Positions 34,390 to 45,729 of a stretch of 64,000 bases of DNA are shown here, one piece after another. Under the pieces are notes generated by a model. That model saw nothing but the letters and a program-made list of their open reading frames with translations, was not told the DNA's origin and searched no databases. Within the stretch, counting starts at the first letter, position 1; each line of letters begins with the position of its first letter. The stretch lies in the NCBI GenBank assembly GCA_039000515.1, contig JBCFYV010000001.1:33006061-33070060 (forward strand). The letters are read 5' to 3'. A program made the position numbers and the translations under genes. This DNA comes from Timema cristinae. Lineage: Eukaryota > Arthropoda > Insecta > Phasmatodea > Timematidae.

Positions 34390-35560
34390 AAATATATATT
34401 ATTTCAATTCACAAATATTAAGAGTTTTTAATAAATGTCACATATTTTAAGATTAGAGACTGTGTGGTGCACCGTACCAATTATTTTAGATATCAAATAG
34501 GTGCCCGGTTCCAAAACAATAACAAAAAAAAAGGTAAATGGTTGGTCACACTTGATAGTTGTTTGTTTAGCCTTGCGTACAATCTACATTTGGTTAGGAC
34601 TATAAAAACTAAAAACAATAATGTACCCCTCAAGTCTGAATATAAAATATATATTGTACAACTGTGAGCTACATTTTTATTTAAAATTAATACATTTAGA
34701 ATGGAGTGTAAAATATGTATAGTTTATACACATCTAAAAATGTGTATATTAAAATATTCCTAAATAATTCCCTTTATAATATGTTAGGTGATCTTAACCA
34801 CTTTCTGTTATTTTAAAATTCTATTTTTGAAACTTTAAAGTAAATGCACTTTAAATATAGTTCACTCAATAAAACTGGTCACATAATTTAAATACTATAA
34901 TCCACTTTAACCTTATCAATATTTCAAATTAAAATTCCATCTTTCTTAAATTCGAGTTAACGTCAATATTCAGATTTAAATAGCACATTCGTACCAGAAG
35001 AAGAAACTATGAGAATATTAATTTTGGGATGTTTTATCCTTCATGAATATTTCATCGTTTGCAGTAACAGAGATATCTTGTTTACAGTGTTGAAGAAATG
35101 TAATTAATTCTCCATGGTGCCTGAGATATTGTTTTATTTCAAACCTTCTTTGGTGCTCTAAATTTAAATGAAGACCAAAATTTTACCAAATGTATTTTTA
35201 TTAATGAGTTGTATGCCCACAATTCCAAATGTAATTGAATTAATTATTTTGGTTTTGCATTCTAAAATTATTTCTCAGCAAAATTATAAACACTTTATTG
35301 AGAAAATATTGATTTTACATAAAATAATAATGCTAGGAATTAATAATGTAAGGCAAAGTTAAAGCTATAGGCTACTAATGTAGTAAATAAAATCAAATAA
35401 TAATGGCTTTTTACGTATATTATAAACACAATTTTGTAGGATAACTAATATTTCAGTTGGTGTAATATATCTTTAAATAAAGTTTGAGGTAAAGGTGGGA
35501 AGTTGGTTTACAGTTCAAACAAAATAAAATGAACAGTGTTAGTAGTAAATTGGTTTTAGA
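34390..35560. other. Gene-free AT-rich stretch
   Basis: No exon or complete element recognised; short frames only. Confidence 0.4.
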
Positions 35561-35576
35561 AAATAATTAGCTAAGA

Positions 35577-35711
35577 GAGGGGAATGCCAGGCCTCCACCG
35601 TGGTTCGGATTCCACGTTAAACTGTAGGTCCTCCATTTCATCTCACAATCACCCTACCATTACACATTAGCGTAAGAGCGTATAACCCGAACGGGTAGTA
35701 AGACGCGGTGC

Positions 35712-35744
<33 letters not shown>
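35577..35744 (+). mobile_element. SINE-B, 5'-truncated
   Basis: It starts at GGGGAATGCCAGGCC and ends with the shared tail and (TAA)n. The 9 bp repeat TAGCTAAGA at 35568-35576 and 35745-35753 is the target-site duplication. Confidence 0.9.
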
Positions 35745-35746
<2 letters not shown>

Positions 35747-35872
35747 GCTAAGAAAATTTTAATATATTTACTAACTACACTTACGCATGATAAGAGGGTA
35801 AAATCACATATAAGTATATATCGTTTCAATTTTCCTAATTCGTGGGGAAAAAATTCCAAAACTTTTTGTACT

Positions 35873-35900
35873 TTTTTTATTTATTTATTTATTTATTTAT
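35873..35900. repeat. (TTTA)n microsatellite
   Basis: About seven TTTA units. Confidence 0.85.
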
Positions 35901-36089
35901 ATAAACATAGAATGATATTCTTGTTGGTAGCTAGAAATACGGTTTTAATACATACTCAGGAGATTATTATTCAAATAAAGTATATCAGGATATAATAGAA
36001 GAGTAAAAATCGATTAATTTTGACATACTTTTCTGAATTATACATAAATATTCTACCAAATAAAACATTGAGGGCTATACCTACCACGT

Positions 36090-36300
36090 TTAAATTACCC
36101 CACAAATTAATTACTCTAACAGGGTAGATAATGATGGAGGTAAAATACGGTCGAAGTGTACCTTCATTTGAATGTAGAAAGGGATGATTATTTATTAAGA
36201 AATATCACCTTTACACCTGGCCTAGATTTGAATCTCGATCTTTTCATCACTATTATTAAACAGACAAGATGAGCTTATCATTCAGCCCTCGTGTCCGCTG
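36090..36300 (-). mobile_element. SINE-C remnant, minus strand
   Basis: CCTAGATTTGAATCTCGATC (inverted B box, about 36222) and the order of body blocks match SINE-C, but the tail and A box are badly worn. Confidence 0.45.
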
Positions 36301-36466
36301 ATCAAGGTGTAAAGTCTCATGTGCATTATATCACTGGGTGACGCATCGTTTATGGTTTGTTATCGAATGATGACTCTGTAATTTCGTGCAAATATACGTG
36401 CAAGTTAATGATATGTCCTCACTTCATTGATCGTCACTGATAGATTTTGGGTGTGTCTCAACGTCG

Positions 36467-36679
36467 GTGAGCAGTCTTTTTGATAAAATGGAACCGTTGA
36501 GTCCCTTGTTCATTTTGTTGAAGACTGGTAAATTCCTATGCTTATTGGATGTTTCAAGTCCGGAATACAAACAAGACGCCGGGGAAGATATTTTACATTC
36601 TATAGTAAAAGCAAAAGGTATGGGAGAATGTGATCTAATAGTGACCAGAAAGATAATAATGATAGCTTACCGAAATTAG
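36467..36679 (+). CDS. Unassigned open frame, possible exon
   Basis: A 70-codon frame contains an ordinary-looking protein segment (ATG at 36488; KFLCLLDVSSPEYKQDAGED then ILHSIVKAKG). The codons before the GGTATG at about 36615 look protein-like and GTATGG could be a splice donor. I recognise no family and it does not match guanylate cyclase N-terminal sequence. It lies 6 kb upstream of the cyclase exon on the same strand. It may be an exon of an unknown gene, a transposon piece or chance. Confidence 0.2.
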   Translation: MSSLFDKMEPLSPLFILLKTGKFLCLLDVSSPEYKQDAGEDILHSIVKAKGMGECDLIVTRKIIMIAYRN

Positions 36680-36734
36680 TGCTCTAAAATAATATAACTG
36701 TTTATATAACCATGGGTATAAAATTAAACTTTGT

Positions 36735-36842
36735 ATTTCTGCTAGAGCAATATTTTATTTATTTTGACAAAAAAAAAGTTTTTCTATAAAAACCGCAAAA
36801 AGACAGCCCTTTTCTAGCGTTCCCCACATTGCCACCTTAATT
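36735..36842. mobile_element. TTAA-ended MITE, right end only
   Basis: The blocks AGCAATATTTTATTTATTTT, AAAAACCGCAAAAAGACAGC and CCACCTTAA match the right end of the family. The left part is missing. Confidence 0.6.
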
Positions 36843-36849
36843 TCTTAGC

Positions 36850-37420
36850 ACAGGGGGAGAGGGGGGTGGAATTTGATATCAAAGGATATTAATTACATCT
36901 TCCAAATGAGTTTTGCTTTTAAGAAATTGAATTTCCTGAACATAAAACACATTTGTACTAAAGGTACGCTCACCTGGAGAAAAGGGAATGTTAACTTCCG
37001 TAAACAAGAAAAAGTGTCATACAAACTTTCGGCTTCCTTTGGGCCCCCTCGTCGTTGTGGGCTGTCGGCAGTACCCATTGAAGTAAGATGGAAGTTTTCT
37101 TTTATATTCCTATTCCCTCGAGTCCTCTCGTCGTTATGGCTTGTGCTACGTCAAGGAAGTATATTCTCCTTAACCAAATGGTTGAAAAGTAAGATATTTT
37201 GTTCCCTTTTTCCCCTGTGACCATTCAAGACGTTATTACCAGTGAGCTTGTCAAAAAGTTTTTGCTGGCTCTCACTCAGGGAGATTTTTTTTTTTTTATA
37301 ATTTATTTTTTGTTGTTTTCTTTCAAATAGATACAGCCGGGGAAAATTTTTGATCTAAAGGGCTACATTTATAATTTAAATATAAGCATAAGCCGCAATG
37401 TAAAATGAGATTTTCCTTTT
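36850..37420. other. Gene-free stretch with a long open frame
   Basis: A 115-codon plus-strand frame spans 36873-37220 without recognisable domains. It contains an imperfect duplication of a CCCTCGTCGTTGTGGG-like block (about 37045 and 37122). Not supported as a gene. Confidence 0.3.
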
Positions 37421-37422
37421 TT

Positions 37423-37592
37423 CTTCCTTCACCTCTGACAAGACATCTTGTGAATGTGTGGAATGCCAGGCCTCCACCGTGGTTTAGATTCCACGTTAAA
37501 CTGTATGTCCTTTATTTCATCTCACAATCACCTTAACATTACATATTAGCGTAAGTGCGTATAACCCAGACGGGTAGTAATACGCTGTGCTA

Positions 37593-37623
<31 letters not shown>
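37423..37623 (+). mobile_element. SINE-B, 5'-truncated
   Basis: Begins at CTTCCTTCACCTCTGAC and ends with the shared tail (variant TAATACGCTGTGCTAATAG) and (TAA)n. An imperfect flanking repeat AAAATGAGATTTTC / AAAATGCAATTTTTC may be the target-site duplication. Confidence 0.85.
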
Positions 37624-37963
37624 AATGCAATTTTTCATTAGATGCAATTTGTTATAAAAATATTACATATAAAAGGAAGGCAATATATAAAAATAAGTGA
37701 TTTACATTTAATCGGAGTTTAATTAAATTAATTCACTTCTTTCATATCTTTCATTCTTTCTTGAATATCATGTAAGTTATACACTAAAAGTTGAGAATAT
37801 TAAAGCTGCTTATAAATGTTCATCGGTGTCTTATAGAAATTTATACTTTTCAGTAAGGATTTTTTTTTAGATAAATAGTTATAGCTTCTATTGGCATAAA
37901 ACTACGTGATGGGCCGTAATTTGCCTAGGGCTAAGATAGATGTTGATTAAGTTTTAAATAATA

Positions 37964-38124
37964 CAAGACATCTTGTGAATGTGGGGAATACCAGGTCTCC
38001 ACCGTGGTTCGGATTCCACGTTAAACTGTAGGTCCTTCATTTCATCTCACAATCACCCTACCATTACACATTAGCGTAAGTGCGTATAACCCGAATGGAT
38101 GGTAAGACGCGGTGCTAATAATAA
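37964..38124 (+). mobile_element. SINE-B, 5'-truncated
   Basis: Begins at CAAGACATCTTGTGAATG and ends with the shared tail and a short TAA run. The 11 bp repeat TTTAAATAATA at 37953-37963 and 38125-38135 is the target-site duplication. Confidence 0.9.
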
Positions 38125-38687
38125 TTTAAATAATATATACTTCCCTAATTTGTTTTGTTAAATACTAAAACCGTCTAGTAGTGGTTATGATTATAAAAGA
38201 ATTAAACTAGCTAAAATAAGAGATTAATATGTTGGTGAATTTTTAAGGAAGTGCACTCGCATTCGTTTTGAGAAAGATGGAAATTATTGCCATGACGGTT
38301 AGAGTAGTGTGATGGGAAATATTGATTATGTACCTGACTGGATACCGAATTACACTATATATGTAACCAACTTTACCAACAAGTATCTAGGATTCTATTT
38401 ATAGGGAAGGTGTAAGGAGTCCTAAACACTATATAGCACCCTTTAGCCATTTTTAAATTTATCTAGGATTCAATATTCGGGTGATAGAGGATTGTGAAGG
38501 GGTTGATGGAAAGTAGGAGATTATAAAAGCCACACCTTTAGCAATGTTGGGAGGAAATAAACGTTTGCTTGTGGTTATCAAACGAACAAGTCCATACAGT
38601 CAGTATGAGTCATGTCACAGACGAAATAAGTATCTGGCTTCAGCCAACCCACATCATCATCATCATCAACTGTTTCCAGATTGTGAG

Positions 38688-38779
38688 TAAACTTCCTATA
38701 AATATTACCTTCCTGATCCATAAAACAATTAGCGTAATTAGTACATAATCCTATAACGGGTAGTAAGGTGTGGTGCTAA
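38688..38779 (+). mobile_element. SINE-C tail fragment
   Basis: GTAAACTTCCTATAAATATT through AACGGGTAGTAAGGTGTGG and TGCTAAAC match the 3' half of the family. The head is missing. Confidence 0.6.
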
Positions 38780-39325
38780 ACAAAAATAAGTTGTCCTTGG
38801 AAATCAAACATATTATTTTGATAATTATATAAAACATTTTTTAAATATAAATTTTGAATAAAACAGTTACAGTTAATTTTTTGAAATTAATTTTCCAAAA
38901 GTTAGTTATCAGTAAGTAACCCTTAAATAATTTTTTGTCGAAAAACAACTATACCCTTTTATTTATTAAATTAATTATATTCATCTCTCTTTCTTTTTAA
39001 AAAAAATTGTTTAAGACATATTTTTAAACTGTACTTTTACCAATTTTTTGTTACTAAACTACCCTTAGATTTAGAGTTGGAAATTGTAGTCAAAAACTAA
39101 ATCAATTAAATTGTTTTGTCTGTAGTCTCAGGAACAGACAAATAAAAATGGGAACAGAAATAAATGTAAGTCATTTATTGAGTTCGGTGGCACATCATAA
39201 TTCACCATAATTTGAAGGTTATATTAGGTAGATATTTCTTTACTATCTCTATAAGAAAAAGTAAAAATACAAGATCCATTATAAACGTGGGTTCAAAATC
39301 TTTTACAATTTAAATAAAATATCCA

Positions 39326-39550
39326 CCCGCTACTCTCACAGCAGACTAGACTGTCTATGACAGGGATATCGTGGTTCGAATCTTGGTCAGTTGTACTGAG
39401 AGGTTTTTTCTAAATGTGGTTTTCCGCTCTTTCTTCTACGCAAATGCGAGTACACTTCCTATAAATATAACCTTTCTCCTCCCTTAAACCACTAGCGTAA
39501 TTAGTACACAATCGTAAAACATGAACGGGTAGTAAGACGCGGTGCTATAA
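39326..39550 (+). mobile_element. SINE-C, 5'-truncated
   Basis: Starts inside the head (CGCTACTCTCACAGCAGAC), keeps the B box GTGGTTCGAATCTTGG, body and tail GGTAGTAAGACGCGGTGCTA. Confidence 0.8.
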
Positions 39551-39554
39551 AAAA

Positions 39555-40900
39555 ATACAATATATGAGAAAGTAAAAAAGTGAATTAGTGGAATACTTCA
39601 TTAAAAAATAAATATCAGTGAGAATTAATGTAGTTAATATTTTTCTATACTATAACTAATAAGAAACGCTGTAAAAAGAAGTTTGTTCCTGAACCGGTAG
39701 TGTCCTTTAATTATTCCACTATGCCATCTAGTTTGATAGAATTATAGTTAGTTTAGTTATTAAGACTTAATTAAACATGTCTCTTCCAGTTTGTTGCTTT
39801 TTTTTATCAATTTATATTTTATCTTTCTAACCTATTAGCACAGAAGCACTTATTAATATTCCACGCAAAATCCGATAAAACATTTTAAATCTGTTTTGTT
39901 TTTGACACATTAAAAATCCTGTTTCCTGAATTTTTGTATACTTTGTAAATTTTCTAATGAAAATATTACACCTTAATACGCTCATCTTGCAAAAAAGAAA
40001 AAAGAAAGTTCAAGCTCTTTTCCTGCCAAAATATATTCTAATTTTAGCTTCTATCTTTTTGAACATCATGAAGGAATCTGCCAAACTTAATTCATGTTTC
40101 ATCAATGAGGCTGGAGGTAAATAATATTTTTTACCAAGAAAAAAGATAAAATACCATACCACGAACTAGTTAAAGTTTCATTGGTAGGATTTTGAATTTC
40201 AAACGGATAAGTAAAATGTTTTGCTACTCTTTTGACTAGATTTCATGGGTGAAAATATTATTTTTTTTATAAAAAATATGTAAATCTTATTAAACGTTTT
40301 GCAACATCTTTTGACTATTGTATTGTTTTTATGCCATTATTATAATTTTAAATGTTTACATCTACACAAAAAATACTTACATAACATACTAACACTATGG
40401 AAAAAATATGACATTTCGTTATAACTACATTTTAAAATATCGTTCCAAAATAATTGTTGGCTTCAATTGTTTCTGGTTATTTTCTCATCCACTTGAAAAA
40501 GACATATGAATGTGTTGAGATTGTTCGTTATGTTTTGATTTTATTGTAAGTAAGAACACTTTTAAAACATCAAAAGTATTCAACTAAACTTCTAAAACAC
40601 ATGTGAGGTACATAGATTAGATAATTTTTATGGTAATCTAAGAAACTAAATTGGTGCTGGGAGCATCCCAATATTATAAAAGCTATAGATGTTTTGCGTC
40701 TTCCATTTAAAAAGTCATTAAAGGTATTTTGGCTGTTTTATTACTACAGATCTGGTCAAACGAAGCTTCTAGCTGGCTGAGAGTGATTAGTCCGATTTAC
40801 AGTTTTGTCCTTGCAGCACGTGAGGGTGTTGGATTTGAATGGGTGAAACCGTTGAGAAAAAGTTATTTAAGACATTAAGTTTCGCTTTACTGCTACTGTA
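39555..40900. other. Gene-free AT-rich stretch
   Basis: No exon or complete repeat recognised. Confidence 0.4.
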
Positions 40901-40904
40901 TAGG

Positions 40905-41728
40905 TTACACCATTAGTGAAATTGCCCAGTTCACGAATTGGACAAATGTCTGTCCATTCCTTGAACTGGCCTCTTCTCTTGACCATCTCACGAATTGGGC
41001 AGAAATTTAATAAATTCTTTACCATTTTATGAACTGTATATTATTGTCATATTTACTTAAAGCTTATCTGAAAATTGTTAAGAATTATAAGCTAACCCAA
41101 CCAACTAAACCTGGCCGGGGAAAAACTTCGTCCAGTTTACGAATTGTGTAGCGCTTGTGATACCCAGTTCATGAGCTAGCCGGTGTAAGCATAAAACGTT
41201 AGTCCAGGATATTATTAGTCTGAATGCAAGAAGGACTCTAGTACAGCATCAGCACCCACTCAAAAGAACGGCATCTCTTTGACACCCAACATAGGTCTAA
41301 TAATCTCAATATTGACTAGAAATTTCGTGTTCAAGGATTAGTGTTACTTTATTCAACCTCTCACACTTTAGTTATTTTCCAAAGCCTTCATCGCATCAAC
41401 ACCAGTATTTTATTAATCCTATCTTAAAAAGGAAAATAGATAGGCAATTATTATGTCAAAAGCCTTTGAATATTTAGATGGGCCTTTATTTAGTACTGGT
41501 TTGAGCAGCAGTGACATACCTGAATATTTGACACCTAACCTAACATAATATATTAATATTGTCTTTATTTACATGGAAAAATTAAGGCATAAGCCTTCTA
41601 TTACATTTAACCATGTCTTAAATTAACATTACACTGCATTAATAATATATATGCAATCAAATTAATAAACCTCCAAAAAGATACACTAAAAAATGAGTTC
41701 TGATTTGTCCTGAGTTCTGACTTTAGTC

Positions 41729-41762
<34 letters not shown>

Positions 41763-42090
41763 TAGCTACAATTCCTAAGGTTGACATTAACAAAGAACAA
41801 CTACCTAAAAATGTCATAGTCTAAAGATTTCATGAGAAAACTACATAGCAGCGTTGACAAAGAGATTAAAAAAAGGGGGTGGAATTGACAGGCGGCATTG
41901 ACAAAGTACCAATACCTAAAAATGTCCTAGTCTAAATATGTACTGCCACACCGGTCTATGAACTAGGCAGCCCCAAGCGCAACCCAATTTATGAACCGAA
42001 TGAGATTTTGCCCTTCCGTGAAATGTGAAATCACTTCACGGATTGAGCAGACATTTGTTCAATTCATGTAATGGCCGATTTAACTTTTTT
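40905..42090. mobile_element. Foldback-type element with repeated CCAGTT(C/T)ACGAATTG motifs
   Basis: The left arm (about 40908-41190) carries TGCCCAGTTCACGAATTGG and CCAGTTTACGAATTGTG, then TAGCGCTTGTGATACCCAG and GAGCTAGCCGGTGTAAG. The right arm (about 41940-42085) carries the reverse complement in order (CACACCGGTCTATGAACTAG, CCCAAGCGC, then CCCAATTTATGAACC). The inner 750 bp holds a (CA)n run at 41733-41760 and no coding sequence. Confidence 0.6.
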
Positions 42091-42305
42091 GGTTTGTAAC
42101 ATATTACTATTGTCCACTTATAGAATTCAAATTCTGATCCGTCAAATTTAGGATTTTTCAAAATTTAAGATATATGAACTGTTTGTGAATTTACTGAAAT
42201 GTTTAGTAAATAGCAACGTAGACAATTATCAAAATGCAGATTTTGAAGATACTGGACTGTTTTTGTCAATTTGGCGGTATTTTGTCCACGCATGTATCAG
42301 TAATG

Positions 42306-42731
42306 TCTGCTACTCAGCTAACGTTACGCAATATTGATCTCTATGTTTCAGGATGGGTTAAGGAGACGTATAGACAAGCTGAAAAAATTTATAGAGGAGA
42401 CTAACATTACCAATAACGTCTGAAACTCGGTTAACTCTACGCAATATTGATATTTATGTTTCAATATGGGTTAGGAGACGTATAGACCAGCTAAAAAAAA
42501 CTTCATAGAGGAGACTAGCATGATCAATAACGTCTGAAACTCAGCCAACGTTACGAAATATTTATCTCTATGTTTCAGTATAGGTTAGAGACGTATGAGA
42601 AGTTAAAGTCTAATAGAGCGTACATGACATAGCGTCTGAAATTGGCCAACGTTACGCAAATTGTCTCTATTTCGGAGTTAAAAGTATGGACTTAAAGCTC
42701 ATAGAGAGGAGGCTAACATGACCAATAGCGT
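42306..42731 (+). repeat. Four decaying tandem copies of a splice acceptor plus exon start
   Basis: Units begin near 42306, 42419, 42533 and 42635; the genuine border follows from 42731. Each repeats the intron end (ACTCAGC.AACGTTACGCAA, then TTGATCTCTATGTTTCAG) and the first 50 or so bases of the exon at 42777. Copy 1 keeps an intact acceptor (AG at 42350-42351) and frame (DGLRRRIDKLKKFIEETN, then a stop). Copy 2 has lost AG. Copy 3 keeps TTTCAG but not the frame. Copy 4 has lost both. Confidence 0.9.
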
Positions 42732-42776
42732 CTGAAACTCAGCCACCGTTACGCAATATTGATCTCTATGTTTCAG

Positions 42777-42915
42777 GATGGGTTAAGGAGACGTATGGAC
42801 AAGCTGAAAAGCTCCATAGAGGAGGCTAACATGGCTGTAGACAAGGAACGGGAGAAGAACGTCAGTTTGTTACACCTCATATTTCCTCCGGATATCGCCA
42901 AAAGGCTCTGGCTTG
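42777..42915 (+). CDS. Soluble guanylate cyclase alpha subunit, internal exon
   Basis: This exon encodes 46 codons plus one base: DGLRRRMDKLKSSIEEANMA, then VDKEREKNVSLLHLIFPPDI and AKRLWL. In the family (insect Gyc-alpha-99B, vertebrate GUCY1A) this is the end of the dimerising signalling helix (DGL.(R/K)R..KLK..(I/L)E.A) and the start of the class III cyclase domain (LL..IFP..(I/V)A..LW.G). The subunit pairs with a beta subunit to form the nitric-oxide-sensing enzyme that makes cGMP in the cytosol. The acceptor TTTCAG ends at 42776 and the donor GT lies at 42916 after one base of a glycine codon (phase 1). The next exon begins with the two matching bases. The intron-side acceptor and exon start are tandemly copied just upstream. 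Exons for the haem-binding and PAS domains were not found. Confidence 0.9.
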
Positions 42916-42919
42916 GTAG

Positions 42920-43020
42920 GTACTTGTTCAGCGACAGGCTAGATGGGTTTTTGATGCTGAATTAAATAGCCAAGCTATTATTTTTGTTAATTACAGTTAT
43001 AGACGTATCTAGAAATCATG
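42920..43020. other. Intron start
   Basis: The exon frame reads on for 15 codons past the donor before a stop. This is read-through, not coding. Confidence 0.5.
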
Positions 43021-43023
43021 TTA

Positions 43024-43308
43024 TTTAAATTGAAAAATGATACCTGGACCCAGGAATCGAACACGGAACCTTTGGCTCAGTACACCAATGCTCTAACTAT
43101 TTTGCTATCCAGGAATCGTCTCGTGCCCAGGGTCATTCTTCTCTCATATTTCAAGTCAGTCTGTGGTGGACGTGCACCTTAAGATGAGAGTGAAGATTGA
43201 CCCTAGGTACAGGAAGATTCCTTGATAGCTCAGTGGTTAGAGCATTGGCGTACTAAGCCAAAGGTCCCGGGTTCATTGCCTGTGTCAATTTGTCATTTTT
43301 CAATTTAA
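43024..43308. repeat. 285 bp palindrome with a tRNA-like unit in each arm
   Basis: The right arm holds TAGCTCAGTGGTTAGAGCAT (A box), a perfect 5 bp anticodon-type stem TTGGC/GCCAA around GTACTAA, and CCCGGGTTCATTGCC (B box). The left arm is the reverse complement, with TTCGATTCCTGGG preserved. Pairing runs from TTAAATTGAAAAATGATA at 43024 to TGTCATTTTTCAATTTAA ending at 43308. The acceptor stems do not close, so these are tRNA-derived, not functional tRNA genes. Confidence 0.75.
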
Positions 43309-43429
43309 TGAAGACAAAATATAATGTGTTTTTATTGAAGAAATATTTTTGGTTTGGTTTTATCCCCCTTTGCTTAGCGTCTTATCGCCTATCCCTCAAT
43401 CCATAGAAATATCCTGCACCTTATCTTAG

Positions 43430-43620
43430 TCTATAGCATGTTTGTCTAACAAAAAGTCAAGGTTCGATTCCCAGCATAGCCAAATAAATTCATTAGGGAT
43501 TTTGTGGCTTTCACTTTCACAGTGATGAATTAACGGTTAGGATACTGAATTCTGTGTCTGTTCTAGTGTTAAGCTAGTTTGGAAGTTGTCTGCTGATTTA
43601 ATAAGTCAGTTAATAACGTG
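43430..43620 (+). mobile_element. SINE-E (tRNA-like head)
   Basis: AAGGTTCGATTCCCAGCATA (B box) is followed by AATAAATTCATTAGG, TTTCACAGTGATGAATTAA and AGCTAGTTTGGAAGT. The same order occurs at 19650-19900. Confidence 0.5.
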
Positions 43621-43624
43621 CACA

Positions 43625-44485
43625 TTGGATATCCATGCCCCGCCCCGCCCCTCCCTCCCCATTAATTCATATGTACCGTACTGGATTCACTTGCTCTTCC
43701 TAAGTATTTTTAAAAAATAAACTAAAATATAGGCTTGTTTCCAAACACTTTCTAGATTCAAGAAGCTGTGTGAGTAAATGAATAATTAAACTATCACGCT
43801 GCAGTTAAATAAAATAATTATAAAAACATATAGCGGTGTGAGTTTATTTATTAAATTTAAATTATACTACAAAACAATAGAATTCCTCATATCAATACAA
43901 ATTTATATTCTCAAAATAAAGTTGTTTTCATGTGTAAGATAGTTTTTGAAATGTTATGTTGTTATTTTTATGTATAGCATTATTTCAGTTTAGAAATCTT
44001 TCAAACTTCAGAGCTAACTTTCAAAGTTTCTACACTGATAATATAAAAACAAACCTTTTCTTTTCGTTAAACTTTTCACATTACTAGAGAAAACTATAGT
44101 AATGAGAGAACCTCACATAAACTTGATTTTTTTTTTCTTTTGTTCCTAAGCTCGTTATGAAGCAGCTCTTAGAAACCCCGTATTTGTGTCCTAAAAGTCC
44201 GTATACGAAACTAAAAGGCGCATGGATGCCAAACAAAACGTTTTTTACAAACATTCCCAATCTTGGAGGTCCCAAATGCCAAACAAGTCCTCAGAAATAT
44301 TATAAACTACTTTTTCGCTAAAGAGAAAAAGAACATAAAAGTGATGCTAGCCATTATAAACGTTATAATGTCCTAGATACGACTCTCTTTTTTTTTTACA
44401 CACTATTTTATAATCCGTGACTTTTATTTCATGACGCAACGTTAACAGAAAAACCAAACATTTTATGAGAAAAATACAAGACATT
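43625..44485. other. Intron stretch without recognised features
   Basis: A C-rich patch CCCCGCCCCGCCCCTCCC lies near 43638. The rest is AT-rich. Confidence 0.4.
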
Positions 44486-44502
44486 TATATATATTAAATA
44501 TA

Positions 44503-45729
44503 TATTGGGTGACCTGGCAGTCTAGGGGTAGGGTGTCTGACTTCTATGCTGGGGTCCGGGGTTCAATCCTCGGTCCCGGCACAAATTTATCTGATTACCA
44601 AACCCTTCCTTCACCTCTGACAAGACATCTTGTGAATGTGTGGAATGCCAGGCCTCCACCGTGGTTCGGATTCCACGTTAAATTTTAGGTCCTACATTTC
44701 ATCTCACAATCACCCTACCATTACACATTAGCGTAAGTGCGTATAACACGAACGGGTAGTAAGACGCGGTGCTAATAATTTCAATTTTCAATTTCAATTT
44801 CCTTTATTGTAGTGCTGGCCAACAGTCGTAAGACCTATAACAGGCCAGCACTGAAAAGTACACACGTACATATCTTACAATACATATATTTACATACGAA
44901 AAAATGTTAGACAAAAAATGGATAAATAATGTTATATACTGATGAATAGTTACGAGATAAAAAAGTAGTTAATAATAAGAATAAAAAGTAACATTAAAGA
45001 CAAATAACTAAATAGTAAGCAGTCGTAATAGTAACATTATGCAAAAAATAGATTAGAATATTGTAAGTTTAAATAATATAGGCAAAACCTATACATGATA
45101 AATTATCGATATGGGATAACCTTAAATAACTCTCTGAGTTTAGTTTTCCTTTTATGATAAAAGTCGAATTTGACAAATCTAGAATTGGCGCTATGGATAC
45201 AACGACCTATAGGGCTAATCTTATAAGAGCTTTCGAGAAAAAACAATTTAGGATTACGAGAAGCCCGAGAAGGGATATGAACGCCTACCTGATCAAGGGC
45301 AAATTTGCAAGAAATTTTGTTATTGAAAATATTAAAAACAAAAAGGGCATCACAATAAAATCTACGCGAGAAGAGAGTTTGGAGCCCTAATAGGTTTCAA
45401 ATTCTGTTATAAACATAATAAATCCGGTTACTAAAGTATTTATCATAGCATGCAGCAACAAATTTTCTTTGAACATTTTCTAACCTAAGAGAGTCAGTTA
45501 AGCTAATGGAATTCCAAGCAACAGTAGCATATTCTAACTTAGATCTAACCAGGGTGTAATACAGACATAAAAAACAGTCAACTTTCTTAAATGATGAAGT
45601 AATAAATTTAATAAGCCCAAGTAATTTCAATGACTGGGAAATGACATGGTCAACATGATAGTGGAAATAAAGTTTGTTATCCAGGAGGACACCAAGATCA
45701 TTAATACAAAGTGTACGAACTATGTTATC

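Noticed and set aside
35638..35995. Isoleucine-run proteins on both strands
   Set aside because: They result from the (TAA)n tail of a SINE-B read in two directions.
36873..37220. 115-codon plus-strand gene
   Set aside because: No recognisable domain, an internal imperfect duplication, and overlap with a minus-strand frame of similar quality.
43218..43295. Functional tRNA gene
   Set aside because: A box, B box and anticodon-type stem are present, but the acceptor and T stems do not close and the unit is duplicated in a palindrome. It is tRNA-derived repeat sequence.
45154..45390. 78-codon plus-strand basic protein
   Set aside because: It is the antisense of the LINE ORF2 C-terminus, which reads clearly on the minus strand.
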